DNA from: JBFLVQ01 sp040758525
GTDB lineage: Bacteria > Acidobacteriota > Blastocatellia > Chloracidobacteriales > JADJPF01
Length of the DNA: 43,818 nucleotides
Direction of reading: 5' to 3'
NCBI GenBank assembly: GCA_040758525.1
Contig: JBFLVQ010000006.1
Coordinates: forward strand, 1-43,818
Part shown: positions 7,797 through 15,979 of the stretch, piece by piece
Layout of the letters: each line of letters opens with the position of its first letter
Numbering within the stretch: position 1 is the first letter of the stretch
The notes under the pieces: model-generated
Databases searched by the model: none
What the model saw: the letters and a program-made list of their open reading frames with translations, nothing else
What the model was told of the DNA's origin: nothing
Made by a program: the position numbers and the translations under genes

Positions 7797-9164
7797 ATGG
7801 ATAAAAGATATTACCTGCAAACCCTTTGCGCTTGCATTGGATTGTTATTACTATTTGGCCTTGTTAGTGAGGGACAAGCGGAAACAGTGCGTAAGCGTTA
7901 CCGTTTCCCTTATGATCGGGCTACTCGTAGCGCCAGCGAACTGCGCGCTAAGAGTTTTGCACGCAAAAAATTCCTACGCGAGTTTCTTGCTGAGAAGTTC
8001 TCTAAAGATATTGTAGACAATCTTGCTGAAGATATTGATATCGCCCTAGACCCACCCGAGGACTATTTAGTCTCTTTTGAGGTGGTAAGTTCTCGAATCA
8101 ATGATGAGGAGACCGAAGTTACCGTTACTGTTGAGGGTGAAGTAGATCTGCCAGGAATGATTACTGCACTGGTTAACAACAAGGTGCTTAGCTTTGGCGA
8201 ACGGCCACCGAAAGTAATGTTCCTACCCTCTTCACGCTTTGAATCACCTAAAGCGGCTAAGACACTACGTGCGCTCCTATATGACAAACTGAAGCAGGCT
8301 GGGCTACAATCGGTTGCTTTTGAAGGCGCTACAGAAACACTAAGCACACAGATCAAAGGCAAGATTACTCCCAATTCAACAGAGTTTCGTGTGCTACAGA
8401 AACTCGTCACACAATACAATGCTGACTACTTAGTCTATGTAGATACTGAAGCTGACAATCGTCCCGCAAGTGTGGGTGGTTACCTCTGTGATGCCAATTT
8501 TATCTACACAGTGATGCGACCCAATAACAATATAATTCTTGGTGAAGGTGTAGTCAGTGATCGTGCCAGTGCTAATAGCTCTATGCTGGCATTTGATAAA
8601 ACTCTTGATAAAGTGGCACCCACACTTATTAATCAGGCAGTGGGACAGCTCTTTCAATCGATCTATGCCGATAGCGATGTAATCTACAATACGCCACAGC
8701 TACGTAACACCATACAGGTTACTGTCTATGAGGCAAAATCCGATCAGGTGCAACAGATCATTTCAGCGCTGCAGGCTGGCGGCGCAACCGTCTCGCTAGG
8801 CAGCGGCACAGGTATTTCGAGTCGCTTGAATGTCGATACTTCACTTGATACACTAGGTCTCTACAATTTCTTTAACAAAGAGACATTCGGTAGTGCAGTA
8901 AAATTCAAAACCCCTGTGGTTGGTTATTCGGAAAATACCATTGATATAGAAGTGACAGCAGTGAGCAAGCCTCCTAAGCGCACGGCGGCAATCAAACCAC
9001 CAGCGCCGAAACCTAGACCGAAGCCAAGTGGGGAAGGCGATCCACCGCTCATTGGTGAAAGGTCGCCCAAAGAGGGTGATGGTAGCACGCTTGCCTCGCG
9101 GCTTAAGTCACGCACCAAACCGGCGGTTACATTGCAATTGAAGCCAGTGTCGCTGAATAAATAA
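7797..9164 (+). CDS. Secreted protein reminiscent of FlgT/CsgG-type assembly factors
   Basis: The 455-residue protein has a signal peptide (about 1-28, ending GQAE). An N-terminal alpha/beta region (about 32-120) has many Arg/Lys-rich helix positions followed by paired strands (YLVSFEVVSSRIND, EVTVTVEGEVDLPGM), a layout like the N-terminal domain of FlgT-type periplasmic proteins. The middle (about 135-290) includes PPKVMFLPSSRF, helical KTLRALLYDKLKQAG and the strand DYLVYVDTEAD, as in CsgG/TolB-N-like modules. The end (about 395-455) is Pro/Lys/Gly-rich and probably disordered. The family is not certain. The TAAGGAG site supports the ATG at 7797. It follows two CsgG-like genes, so the three products may act together at the envelope (inference). 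Confidence 0.6.
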   Translation: MDKRYYLQTLCACIGLLLLFGLVSEGQAETVRKRYRFPYDRATRSASELRAKSFARKKFLREFLAEKFSKDIVDNLAEDIDIALDPPEDYLVSFEVVSSRINDEETEVTVTVEGEVDLPGMITALVNNKVLSFGERPPKVMFLPSSRFESPKAAKTLRALLYDKLKQAGLQSVAFEGATETLSTQIKGKITPNSTEFRVLQKLVTQYNADYLVYVDTEADNRPASVGGYLCDANFIYTVMRPNNNIILGEGVVSDRASANSSMLAFDKTLDKVAPTLINQAVGQLFQSIYADSDVIYNTPQLRNTIQVTVYEAKSDQVQQIISALQAGGATVSLGSGTGISSRLNVDTSLDTLGLYNFFNKETFGSAVKFKTPVVGYSENTIDIEVTAVSKPPKRTAAIKPPAPKPRPKPSGEGDPPLIGERSPKEGDGSTLASRLKSRTKPAVTLQLKPVSLNK

Positions 9165-9174
9165 CAGGTAAGTA

Positions 9175-11112
9175 ATGGATGAGATATTTGGGCCAGCAGG
9201 TCTGATTGCCAAACACCATCCAAACTATGAGTATAGGCCTGGCCAAGTGGAGATGGCTGAGGCTGTGTTTGCTACCTTGCATGAAGGTGGCTGTCTGCTT
9301 AGTGAGGCGGGGACAGGCACAGGCAAAACGCTGGCCTATCTTGTCCCTGCGCTTGCTCTACGCAAACGTGTGATCGTTTCAACCGCAACTAAGAACCTAC
9401 AAGAACAACTCTACAACAAAGATATTCCTTTTCTTGAAAAGATGCTGGGGCGCAAATTGAGAGTCGCCTATTTAAAGGGGCGCTCCAATTATCTCTGTTT
9501 ATATCGCTTTAAGCGAGCAGAAGATTCACCTGTGTTACGTGGGTTGGAGGATTTAGATCAATATGATGCCATTCGCCGTTGGGCAGCACAGAGCGAAATG
9601 GGCGATCGCGCTGAACTGATCGATCTTCCTGAGGATCTATATTTCTGGAGCAGTATAGATGCGCGTAGTGAGATCTGTATAGGTCAGAAATGTCCTGACT
9701 TCGAACCCTGTTTTGTTACACGTGCGCGTCAACGCGCCCAAGAAGCTGATATTGTGATTGTCAATCATCATCTATTCTTTGCTGATTTGGCACTACGTAA
9801 TAACGATTATGGCGCGATTCTACCTGACTATGACACGGTTGTCTTTGATGAGGCGCATGAGATTGAGGATATTGCTGCCGAGTACTTTGGCGCAGAGATC
9901 AGTAACTATCGACTAAATGATCTGTTGCAGGATCTGCAGCGTCTTGTTATTACCGATCGTGATAGCGCTGATGAACTGTTACGTATCGCCTCGCGATTAA
10001 CCACACGCGCCGAGCGTTTCTGGTCATCTTTCTATCAACAGAGCACCAGTGAGGGGCGCTATGCACTCAACTCTGAGCATTTCTTACATCGTAATGATGC
10101 AGGCACACACGAACCAACCGAAGCAGGTAGTAACTACATTGCCCTTGATAATACCCTAGAGCGGCTGATTGCAACATTGCAAGCCGTCAAAGATCCTCCT
10201 GCAGAGGTAGATGTATTAGTGCGGCGTGCAGAGACTCTCCGCTTTGAGTTGGAATTTATTGTCACTGCGGCTGATCCAACCTTTGTCTATTGGTATGAGC
10301 GACGTGGTCGTGGCATCTTTCTACAAGCTACTCCGATCGATGTCTCTACACTGCTCTCTGAACGTCTCTTTGATAAGATGGCAGCGGTCGTGCTTACTTC
10401 GGCGACACTCACTTCGGCAGGTAGTTTTGACTTTATTCGCGCACGCTTAGGCACCGGCGATTCACGTGAACTCAAGATTGAATCGCATTTTGACTATGCA
10501 ACTCAGGCACTCCTATACCTGCCTCCACGTATGCCTGATCCACGCAGCCCACAATTTACTCTTGCCGCGGCTGAGGAGATAATAAAGATTTTGGAATTGA
10601 CGGAGGGGCGTGCGTTTGTGCTCTTTACCAGCATGCATCAAATGCGAGAGGTCTATGAGCGTGTGCATCCTTGCATTGCTTTTCCTACTTTTATACAAGG
10701 TCAGGGCTCAAAAGCAGGAATATTGGAGCGTTTCCGCAGCACTCCAGGAGCAGTGTTATTTGCTGTGGCAAGTTTCTGGCAGGGTGTTGATGTACAGGGT
10801 GAAGCCCTTTCCTGTGTGATTATTGATAAGCTACCTTTTGCTGTTCCTACTGATCCGGTAGTTTCAGCGCGCCATAGCTATATAGACACACATGGTGGCA
10901 ATTCCTTTATGGACTACTCTGTACCACAAGCAATCATTACACTCAAGCAGGGCCTGGGACGACTGATCCGTAGTCGTGAGGATCGAGGCGTATTCTCGAT
11001 CCTAGATCCACGCTTGCGTACTAAAGCATATGGGCGAATGTTTCTGGAAAGTCTGCCAGCTTGTCCTGTAACAACACGCCGCGAGGATATCACATTGATG
11101 TTTGCTAAGTAA
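9175..11112 (+). CDS. dinG: DinG/XPD-family ATP-dependent Fe-S DNA helicase
   Basis: The 645-residue protein is a superfamily 2 helicase. It shows Walker A (AGTGTGKT, residues 45-52), the DEAH box (D225-H228), late motifs LTSATLTSAG and SFWQGVDVQGEALSCV, and motif VI GLGRLIRS. Four cysteines between motifs I and II (C108, C168, C173, C179) match the 4Fe-4S ligands of XPD/DinG helicases. These enzymes unwind DNA 5' to 3' and help resolve R-loops and replication blocks. It lacks the N-terminal exonuclease of Gram-positive DinG. It begins only 10 bases after the secreted FlgT-like gene, so it may share that transcript, which is an odd pairing for a housekeeping repair enzyme. Confidence 0.93.
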   Translation: MDEIFGPAGLIAKHHPNYEYRPGQVEMAEAVFATLHEGGCLLSEAGTGTGKTLAYLVPALALRKRVIVSTATKNLQEQLYNKDIPFLEKMLGRKLRVAYLKGRSNYLCLYRFKRAEDSPVLRGLEDLDQYDAIRRWAAQSEMGDRAELIDLPEDLYFWSSIDARSEICIGQKCPDFEPCFVTRARQRAQEADIVIVNHHLFFADLALRNNDYGAILPDYDTVVFDEAHEIEDIAAEYFGAEISNYRLNDLLQDLQRLVITDRDSADELLRIASRLTTRAERFWSSFYQQSTSEGRYALNSEHFLHRNDAGTHEPTEAGSNYIALDNTLERLIATLQAVKDPPAEVDVLVRRAETLRFELEFIVTAADPTFVYWYERRGRGIFLQATPIDVSTLLSERLFDKMAAVVLTSATLTSAGSFDFIRARLGTGDSRELKIESHFDYATQALLYLPPRMPDPRSPQFTLAAAEEIIKILELTEGRAFVLFTSMHQMREVYERVHPCIAFPTFIQGQGSKAGILERFRSTPGAVLFAVASFWQGVDVQGEALSCVIIDKLPFAVPTDPVVSARHSYIDTHGGNSFMDYSVPQAIITLKQGLGRLIRSREDRGVFSILDPRLRTKAYGRMFLESLPACPVTTRREDITLMFAK

Positions 11113-11133
11113 GCAGTGACAATGGCTCAATCA

Positions 11134-11162
11134 TTGACAGTGCGGGAATAAGTTAGTAGACT
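11134..11162 (+). promoter_or_regulatory. Candidate promoter for the secreted TPR gene
   Basis: TTGACA (11134-11139) and TAGACT (11157-11162) with a 17-base spacer, 78 bases before the ATG at 11240. Confidence 0.5.
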
Positions 11163-11239
11163 GCCCTAGAGACGTTTAGGACTGATCTTCTTCCCCAGCA
11201 GGTCCAGTGTAATAATTTAACCATTTGGAGGTTTAGATA

Positions 11240-12457
11240 ATGGTATCTAAAACAGTCAAGTATATCTTTGCCTTGGCCGTCGTGACACTTGTTATGTCAG
11301 GTATCGCGGTCGCGCAGCAAGGTGCCGTGAAAGGTGTAATCCAGGGACGGCGGTCGGTCAGCGACAACTATCAGCCAGTAGAAGGAATAATAGTAGAAAT
11401 CTTTCGCATTGACATCAGTCAAAAGTTTCAGACCAAGACAGACAAGAAAGGTGAATACTTCCATGCGCTACCAGCTTTTGGTGAGTATTCTGTCTCTGTC
11501 TCTGGTGAAGGCTATGGTCCAGTCGCAACACCAAAATTCAAGATCGTCAGCGACCAACCGATCGAGCAGAACTTTAGCTTAGAGCCAGGCGATGGCTCAA
11601 AATTTACTGTTGAGCAGGTACGTAATATTGTTAAACAGGGACCGCAGGCGGCGCCCACTTCTGCTGCTGATAAGAAACAGGCTGCTGAAGAGCAGGCCAA
11701 AAGAGAGGAAGAGCGTAAGAAGATTGAGGAAGAGAATACCAAGCTTAAGAAACAGTTTGATGATATGAAGCGGCATTTTGAAGCCGGGCTGGCTGCCAAC
11801 CAAAAACAGGACTATGAGGTTGCTATCACTGAGTTCAAACAGGCTGTTACCATAGATGATAGCCAACCACCACTGTTTGCCAACCTTGCTCAGGCGCTCT
11901 TTAATCTAGGTGCAATTCGCTTCAATAATAAACAGCGAGATCAAGCACAAGTTCTCTTTAAGGAGTCGGCCGATTTTGGTGAGAAGGCAACCAAGATGGA
12001 TCCTAGCAATGCCACCTATTTCAAGATCTTTGCCGATTCTTGTGACATCCTTTTCAAACAGTTCCAACTAAGCGAGTTTGCTGACAAGGCAATCAGTGCT
12101 TACACTACAGGTTCAGAATTAGAGACAGATCGTGTGAAAAAATTCCAAATGATCAATAAGGTCGGCTCGATCTACTTCAATATGGGTGACGTAGATAAAT
12201 CTATGCAGACCTATGATAAGGTGCTGGCTGCTGATCCAGATAATCTAGAGGCTTTAAGTGGTAAGGCACTGGTGCTAGCGGCTTCAGGAGAAAAACCTAA
12301 AATGGAGCAAGCAGTGGGAATTTTCCAGCAAGTGATCGATAAGGCGCCTGCTGGCAGCCGCCTCAAGCAAGAGGCTGAAAGTAATTCTAAGTACCTTGTT
12401 GATACACTCAAGATTGAACCGCCCAAACCGGCGAAAGACAACAAGAAAAAGAAATAG
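11240..12457 (+). CDS. Secreted TPR protein with carboxypeptidase-regulatory-like domain
   Basis: The 405-residue protein has a signal peptide (about 1-26, ending AVAQ). An N-terminal beta-sandwich of the carboxypeptidase regulatory-like type (about 28-115) has the hallmarks GVIQGRR, TKTDKKGEYFHALPAFG and YSVSVSGEGYG. A charged Lys/Glu coiled coil (about 143-178) and tetratricopeptide repeats (about 180-375) follow, for example FEAGLAANQKQDYEVAITEF and GSIYFNMGDVDKSMQTY. The C-terminus is Lys/Pro-rich (PPKPAKDNKKKK). Such architecture is common in acidobacterial periplasmic or surface proteins and points to protein-protein binding, not catalysis. The ribosome site TTTGGAGG fixes the ATG at 11240. 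It has its own promoter and a hairpin downstream, so it is probably monocistronic. Confidence 0.8.
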   Translation: MVSKTVKYIFALAVVTLVMSGIAVAQQGAVKGVIQGRRSVSDNYQPVEGIIVEIFRIDISQKFQTKTDKKGEYFHALPAFGEYSVSVSGEGYGPVATPKFKIVSDQPIEQNFSLEPGDGSKFTVEQVRNIVKQGPQAAPTSAADKKQAAEEQAKREEERKKIEEENTKLKKQFDDMKRHFEAGLAANQKQDYEVAITEFKQAVTIDDSQPPLFANLAQALFNLGAIRFNNKQRDQAQVLFKESADFGEKATKMDPSNATYFKIFADSCDILFKQFQLSEFADKAISAYTTGSELETDRVKKFQMINKVGSIYFNMGDVDKSMQTYDKVLAADPDNLEALSGKALVLAASGEKPKMEQAVGIFQQVIDKAPAGSRLKQEAESNSKYLVDTLKIEPPKPAKDNKKKK

Positions 12458-12469
12458 AAACTAGCTGTA

Positions 12470-12497
12470 GGAGTAGGGCTGAGAGTAGCTCTACTCC
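12470..12497 (+). terminator. Hairpin after the TPR gene
   Basis: GGAGTAGGGCT (12470-12480) pairs with AGCTCTACTCC (12487-12497), 11 bp including one G-U, with a 6-base loop. There is no T-run, so termination is uncertain. Confidence 0.45.
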
Positions 12498-12646
12498 ATG
12501 ATTAGAACAGCCTCATAGCCCCATTTACTCGATAAACTTGAAACGATCTTACTGTCTATGGCAGAAGCATTTTTCTTGCCAGAGAAAAGCATAGGAAATC
12601 AAAGCCGTTGCTTGCAAAGCGAGAATAGAGTAGAATCTGGCCTGGT

Positions 12647-12677
12647 TTGGTCTGAATATTCTTAGCTTACGTATAAT
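12647..12677 (+). promoter_or_regulatory. Candidate promoter of pilB
   Basis: A perfect -10 TATAAT (12672-12677) has only a weak -35 (TTGGTC, 12647-12652, 19-base spacer). It is 95 bases before the pilB ATG. This is the only promoter-like element I see in the 315-base gap 12458-12772; apart from the upstream hairpin the rest of the gap shows no coding signal. Confidence 0.4.
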
Positions 12678-12772
12678 GGAAACACTTATTTCCGGATGCG
12701 TTAATCTGCGGATAGTGGTACTACCATTCCAGGTTTTAATCCTCGTCAATGATTCGGGGGTAGACTTCAGCA

Positions 12773-14515
12773 ATGTCAGCTAAATTAGGCGAGACCCTTC
12801 TCAAAGAGAACCTGATTACGCCGCAACAACTCAAGGAAGCACTCGATTATCAGCGCGCCAATGGTGGTCGCTTGGGTTCGACACTAGTGAAGCTTGGCTT
12901 CTTAAGCGACGAGGAGATTACTGCAGTGCTTTCACGTCAGTACGGTGTTCCTTCCGTCAACCTTTCACTATTTGAGGTTGATGAGGCAGCCGTTAAGCTG
13001 ATCCCCCCAGAAGTAGCACAAAAGTATATGGTACTGCCGCTTTCGCGTGTAGGTGCCACGCTGACACTCGCAATGGTCGATCCTACCAATGTCTTCGCCA
13101 TTGATGACATTAAATTTATGACTGGCTTTGGAGTTGAACCAGTAGTCGTCTCAGAGGCAGCTATGCAAGAGGCGATGGAACGCTATTATGGTTCGCCACG
13201 TGAGTTGGAACTGGCCTCAGTAATGGACTCCATTGTTAGTGAAGCCCAGCAACAGATGGACTTTGGCGATGAATCGGGCGATGTGGAGGTGCTTGAGGAG
13301 GATGAGGAGATAGATCTTGATGATCTAGAGAAAGCCTCTTCAGATGCCCCGGTTGTCAAACTCGTGAACGTAGTACTGGTAGATGCACTACGACGTGGCG
13401 CTTCAGATATTCACGTTGAGCCTTACGAGAAAGAGTTCCGTGTACGCTTCCGTATTGATGGTATCCTATACGATATTATGCGACCACCTATGAAGATGCG
13501 TGATGCAATCACTTCACGCGTGAAGATCATGTCGAAACTCGATATTGCTGAAAAGCGTCTGCCTCAGGACGGTCGTATCAAGATTAAAGCCAAGCTTGAT
13601 GGTCGTTCTCGCGAGCTTGATTTCCGTGTCTCTACACTGCCTACGCTATGGGGTGAAAAGATCGTGTTGCGGCTACTCGATAAAGAGAAGCTAATGCTCG
13701 ATATGACCAAGCTAGGATTTGAGCCTGAAAGCTTGGAGCGTTTCAAACGTCAAATCGCTAAACCTTATGGAATGGTACTGGTAACTGGCCCTACCGGATC
13801 GGGTAAAACCAATACCCTCTATTCTGCGCTCTCGTCGCTTAATACGCCGGAGACCAACATATTGACAGCGGAAGATCCGGTCGAATTTAACCTACCAGGT
13901 ATTAATCAGGTACAGATGAAGGAACAGATCGGGCTCAACTTTGCAGCCGCGCTACGTTCCTTCCTACGTCAGGATCCGAACATCATCTTGGTAGGTGAGA
14001 TACGTGACTTTGAAACGGCTGAGATTGCTGTCAAAGCCGCTCTTACTGGTCACCTAGTACTCTCTACACTACATACTAATGATGCCCCATCCACGGTAAG
14101 CCGTTTGATGAATATGGGTATTGAGCCATTCCTAGTGGCAACTTCTGTCAACCTGATTCAGGCACAGCGCCTTATACGTCGTATCTGCAAAGATTGTAAA
14201 GAAGAGGTGGTAACTCCTCCACAAGCGCTTATTGATATCGGCTTTTCTCCTGATGAGGCGCATGAAATCAGGATCTATCGGGGAGTGGGATGTGGCATCT
14301 GTAATCATACCGGTTACAAAGGGCGTGTTGGCCTCTATGAGGTAATGGAGATAACCGACGAGTTACGTGAACTGATTCTGGTCGGCGCATCAGCACTTGA
14401 ACTACGTAAGAAGGCGATCGAGGATGGTATGATTACCTTGCGTATTAGTGGTCTATGCAAGATCCGACAGGGGATCACAACGATTGAAGAGGTATTACGC
14501 GAAACGGTTAAGTAG
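12773..14515 (+). CDS. pilB: Type IV pilus extension ATPase PilB
   Basis: The 580-residue protein has an N-terminal MshEN-type domain (about 1-150, with LGETLLKENLITPQQL and the repeat-like RLGSTLVKLGFLSDEEI). An acidic linker (about 160-187) precedes a GspE/PilB ATPase core (about 188-570). Walker A GPTGSGKT is at 339-346, and the Asp box, Walker B ILVGEIRD and His box (STLHTNDA) follow. Four cysteines (C472, C475, C507, C510) form the zinc site typical of assembly ATPases and absent from PilT. PilB hydrolyses ATP at the inner-membrane base of the pilus to drive polymerisation; MshEN domains of some homologues bind cyclic di-GMP, but this was not tested here. It heads the pilB-pilT-pilC-pilS block. 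Confidence 0.96.
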   Translation: MSAKLGETLLKENLITPQQLKEALDYQRANGGRLGSTLVKLGFLSDEEITAVLSRQYGVPSVNLSLFEVDEAAVKLIPPEVAQKYMVLPLSRVGATLTLAMVDPTNVFAIDDIKFMTGFGVEPVVVSEAAMQEAMERYYGSPRELELASVMDSIVSEAQQQMDFGDESGDVEVLEEDEEIDLDDLEKASSDAPVVKLVNVVLVDALRRGASDIHVEPYEKEFRVRFRIDGILYDIMRPPMKMRDAITSRVKIMSKLDIAEKRLPQDGRIKIKAKLDGRSRELDFRVSTLPTLWGEKIVLRLLDKEKLMLDMTKLGFEPESLERFKRQIAKPYGMVLVTGPTGSGKTNTLYSALSSLNTPETNILTAEDPVEFNLPGINQVQMKEQIGLNFAAALRSFLRQDPNIILVGEIRDFETAEIAVKAALTGHLVLSTLHTNDAPSTVSRLMNMGIEPFLVATSVNLIQAQRLIRRICKDCKEEVVTPPQALIDIGFSPDEAHEIRIYRGVGCGICNHTGYKGRVGLYEVMEITDELRELILVGASALELRKKAIEDGMITLRISGLCKIRQGITTIEEVLRETVK

Positions 14516-14605
14516 ATCTTTGTTGTGCTCTATCAAGAAGCTTTAGCGGCAAGATTCTACTTCACAATTGATGGGGTAGCTGGTAGTATAGGAGAGCAAC
14601 TGGGT

Positions 14606-14637
14606 TAGCCTGTTGCGCGTGCCGCACAGGCTATTTT
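14606..14637 (+). terminator. Hairpin between pilB and pilT
   Basis: TAGCCTGT (14606-14613) pairs with ACAGGCTA (14626-14633) and GCG with CGC inside, with one bulged T and a 5-base loop; four T residues follow (14634-14637). It could reduce read-through from pilB into pilT. Confidence 0.55.
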
Positions 14638-14671
14638 ACGGGCGTCAGCCCTCCTTCCATTATTTAGGCTC

Positions 14672-14696
14672 AAGATACTTTTGAGGAAAATATCTT
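14672..14696 (+). promoter_or_regulatory. Hairpin holding the pilT Shine-Dalgarno in its loop
   Basis: AAGATA (14672-14677) pairs with TATCTT (14691-14696), then after a bulged C, TTTT (14679-14682) pairs with AAAA (14687-14690). The tetraloop is GAGG (14683-14686), the Shine-Dalgarno itself, and the ATG follows the stem directly at 14697. The stem is AU-rich, so it should be weak and easily melted. Confidence 0.5.
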
Positions 14697-15902
14697 ATGG
14701 CAAACTTAGTCCTGAGCGAACTGCTTAAGAAGATGGCGGAATTGGGTGGCTCAGATCTGCACATCACTACTAATTCGCCACCCCAAGTAAGGGTTGACGG
14801 TCACTTACGCCCACTCGACTATCCTGAACTTACTCCTGCTGATACCAAACAGCTTGCTTATTCAGTACTCACTGATGCGCAGAAGCATCGTTTTGAAGAG
14901 ACCCTTGAGTTGGACTTCTCTTTTGGTATTAAAGGACTCTCGCGCTTTCGTGCTAATCTCTTTAATCAACGTGGCGCAGTAGCAGCAGTATTCCGCGCCA
15001 TTCCATACGAGATCAAAAGCTTTGAAGCGTTGGGTCTGCCTCCTGTAGTAAAGAAGTTGTGTGAGAAGCCGCGCGGACTGATCCTGGTCACAGGACCTAC
15101 CGGCTCAGGTAAATCGACTACGCTTGCGGCAATGCTTGATAAGGTCAATCAAGACCGCCATGAGCATATCATTACCATTGAAGACCCGATAGAGTTTCTG
15201 CATCCACATAAGAACTGTTTGGTGAACCAGCGTGAAGTGCATGCCGATACACATTCCTTTGCGGCTGCGCTGCGCGCCTGTTTGCGTGAAGATCCAGATG
15301 TGGTACTGATCGGCGAGATGCGCGATTTAGAAACGGTCGAGACCGCCTTGCGTATTGCCGAGACGGGCCATTTAACCTTTGGCACACTACACACCAATTC
15401 TGCCTATTCAACCATTAACCGTATCATTGATATCTTTCCTGCGCACCAACAGTCGCAAGTACGTACTCAGCTTAGCTTGGTGCTGGAAGGAGTGCTCTGT
15501 CAGGCGCTACTACCACGTGCTTCTGGATCAGGGCGCGCAATGGTGATGGAGATATTGGTGCCGAATGCTGCTATACGCAACCTGATACGTGAAGATAAAG
15601 TGCATCAGATCTACTCTATGATGCAGACCGGACAAGAGAAATTTGGTATGCAGACTTTTAATCAGGCACTTGCTACTGCCTATTTCCAGCGCCAGATCAC
15701 ATTGGAAGTGGCTATGCAACGCTCACATAATCAAGATGAACTACAAGAGTTGATCAATCGTGGTAGCGGACTGATACACAGTGGGCCAGGTGCACCACGC
15801 CCAGGTATGCCGCCTGGACCAGGAGGCGCGGGTGGTCCACGACCTGGTGTACCAGGATCACGTCCCGGCGTACCACCTATGGGCCGTCCACCAGGTCGTT
15901 AA
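14697..15902 (+). CDS. pilT: Type IV pilus retraction ATPase PilT with Pro/Gly-rich tail
   Basis: The 401-residue protein is a PilT/PilU-type ATPase. It has the N-terminal PAS-like part (GGSDLHITTNSPPQVRVDG), Walker A GPTGSGKS (133-140), Asp box IEDPIEFLH, Walker B DVVLIGEMRD, the His box GTLHTNSA and the PilT AIRNLIRE motif. It lacks the zinc cysteines of PilB, as expected. PilT powers pilus depolymerisation, giving twitching motility and DNA uptake. Unusual is the last 39 residues (about 363-401), which consist of 14 Pro, 13 Gly and 5 Arg with repeated PG(V/M)P motifs. The core would end near the usual PilT length without it. It is followed by pilC after 77 bases. Confidence 0.95.
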   Translation: MANLVLSELLKKMAELGGSDLHITTNSPPQVRVDGHLRPLDYPELTPADTKQLAYSVLTDAQKHRFEETLELDFSFGIKGLSRFRANLFNQRGAVAAVFRAIPYEIKSFEALGLPPVVKKLCEKPRGLILVTGPTGSGKSTTLAAMLDKVNQDRHEHIITIEDPIEFLHPHKNCLVNQREVHADTHSFAAALRACLREDPDVVLIGEMRDLETVETALRIAETGHLTFGTLHTNSAYSTINRIIDIFPAHQQSQVRTQLSLVLEGVLCQALLPRASGSGRAMVMEILVPNAAIRNLIREDKVHQIYSMMQTGQEKFGMQTFNQALATAYFQRQITLEVAMQRSHNQDELQELINRGSGLIHSGPGAPRPGMPPGPGGAGGPRPGVPGSRPGVPPMGRPPGR

Positions 15903-15979
15903 TAAATTTTGTGGGAGCATTAGCGTTTACGTTGCTTGCGCCAAAATACTAAATCGAGGAAAGGAGTCTAATAAAACAT

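Noticed and set aside
11122..11137. Sigma-54-like TGGCTCA-N4-TTGA before the TPR gene
   Set aside because: Two mismatches including the -12 GC, and it overlaps a better sigma-70 -35 box.
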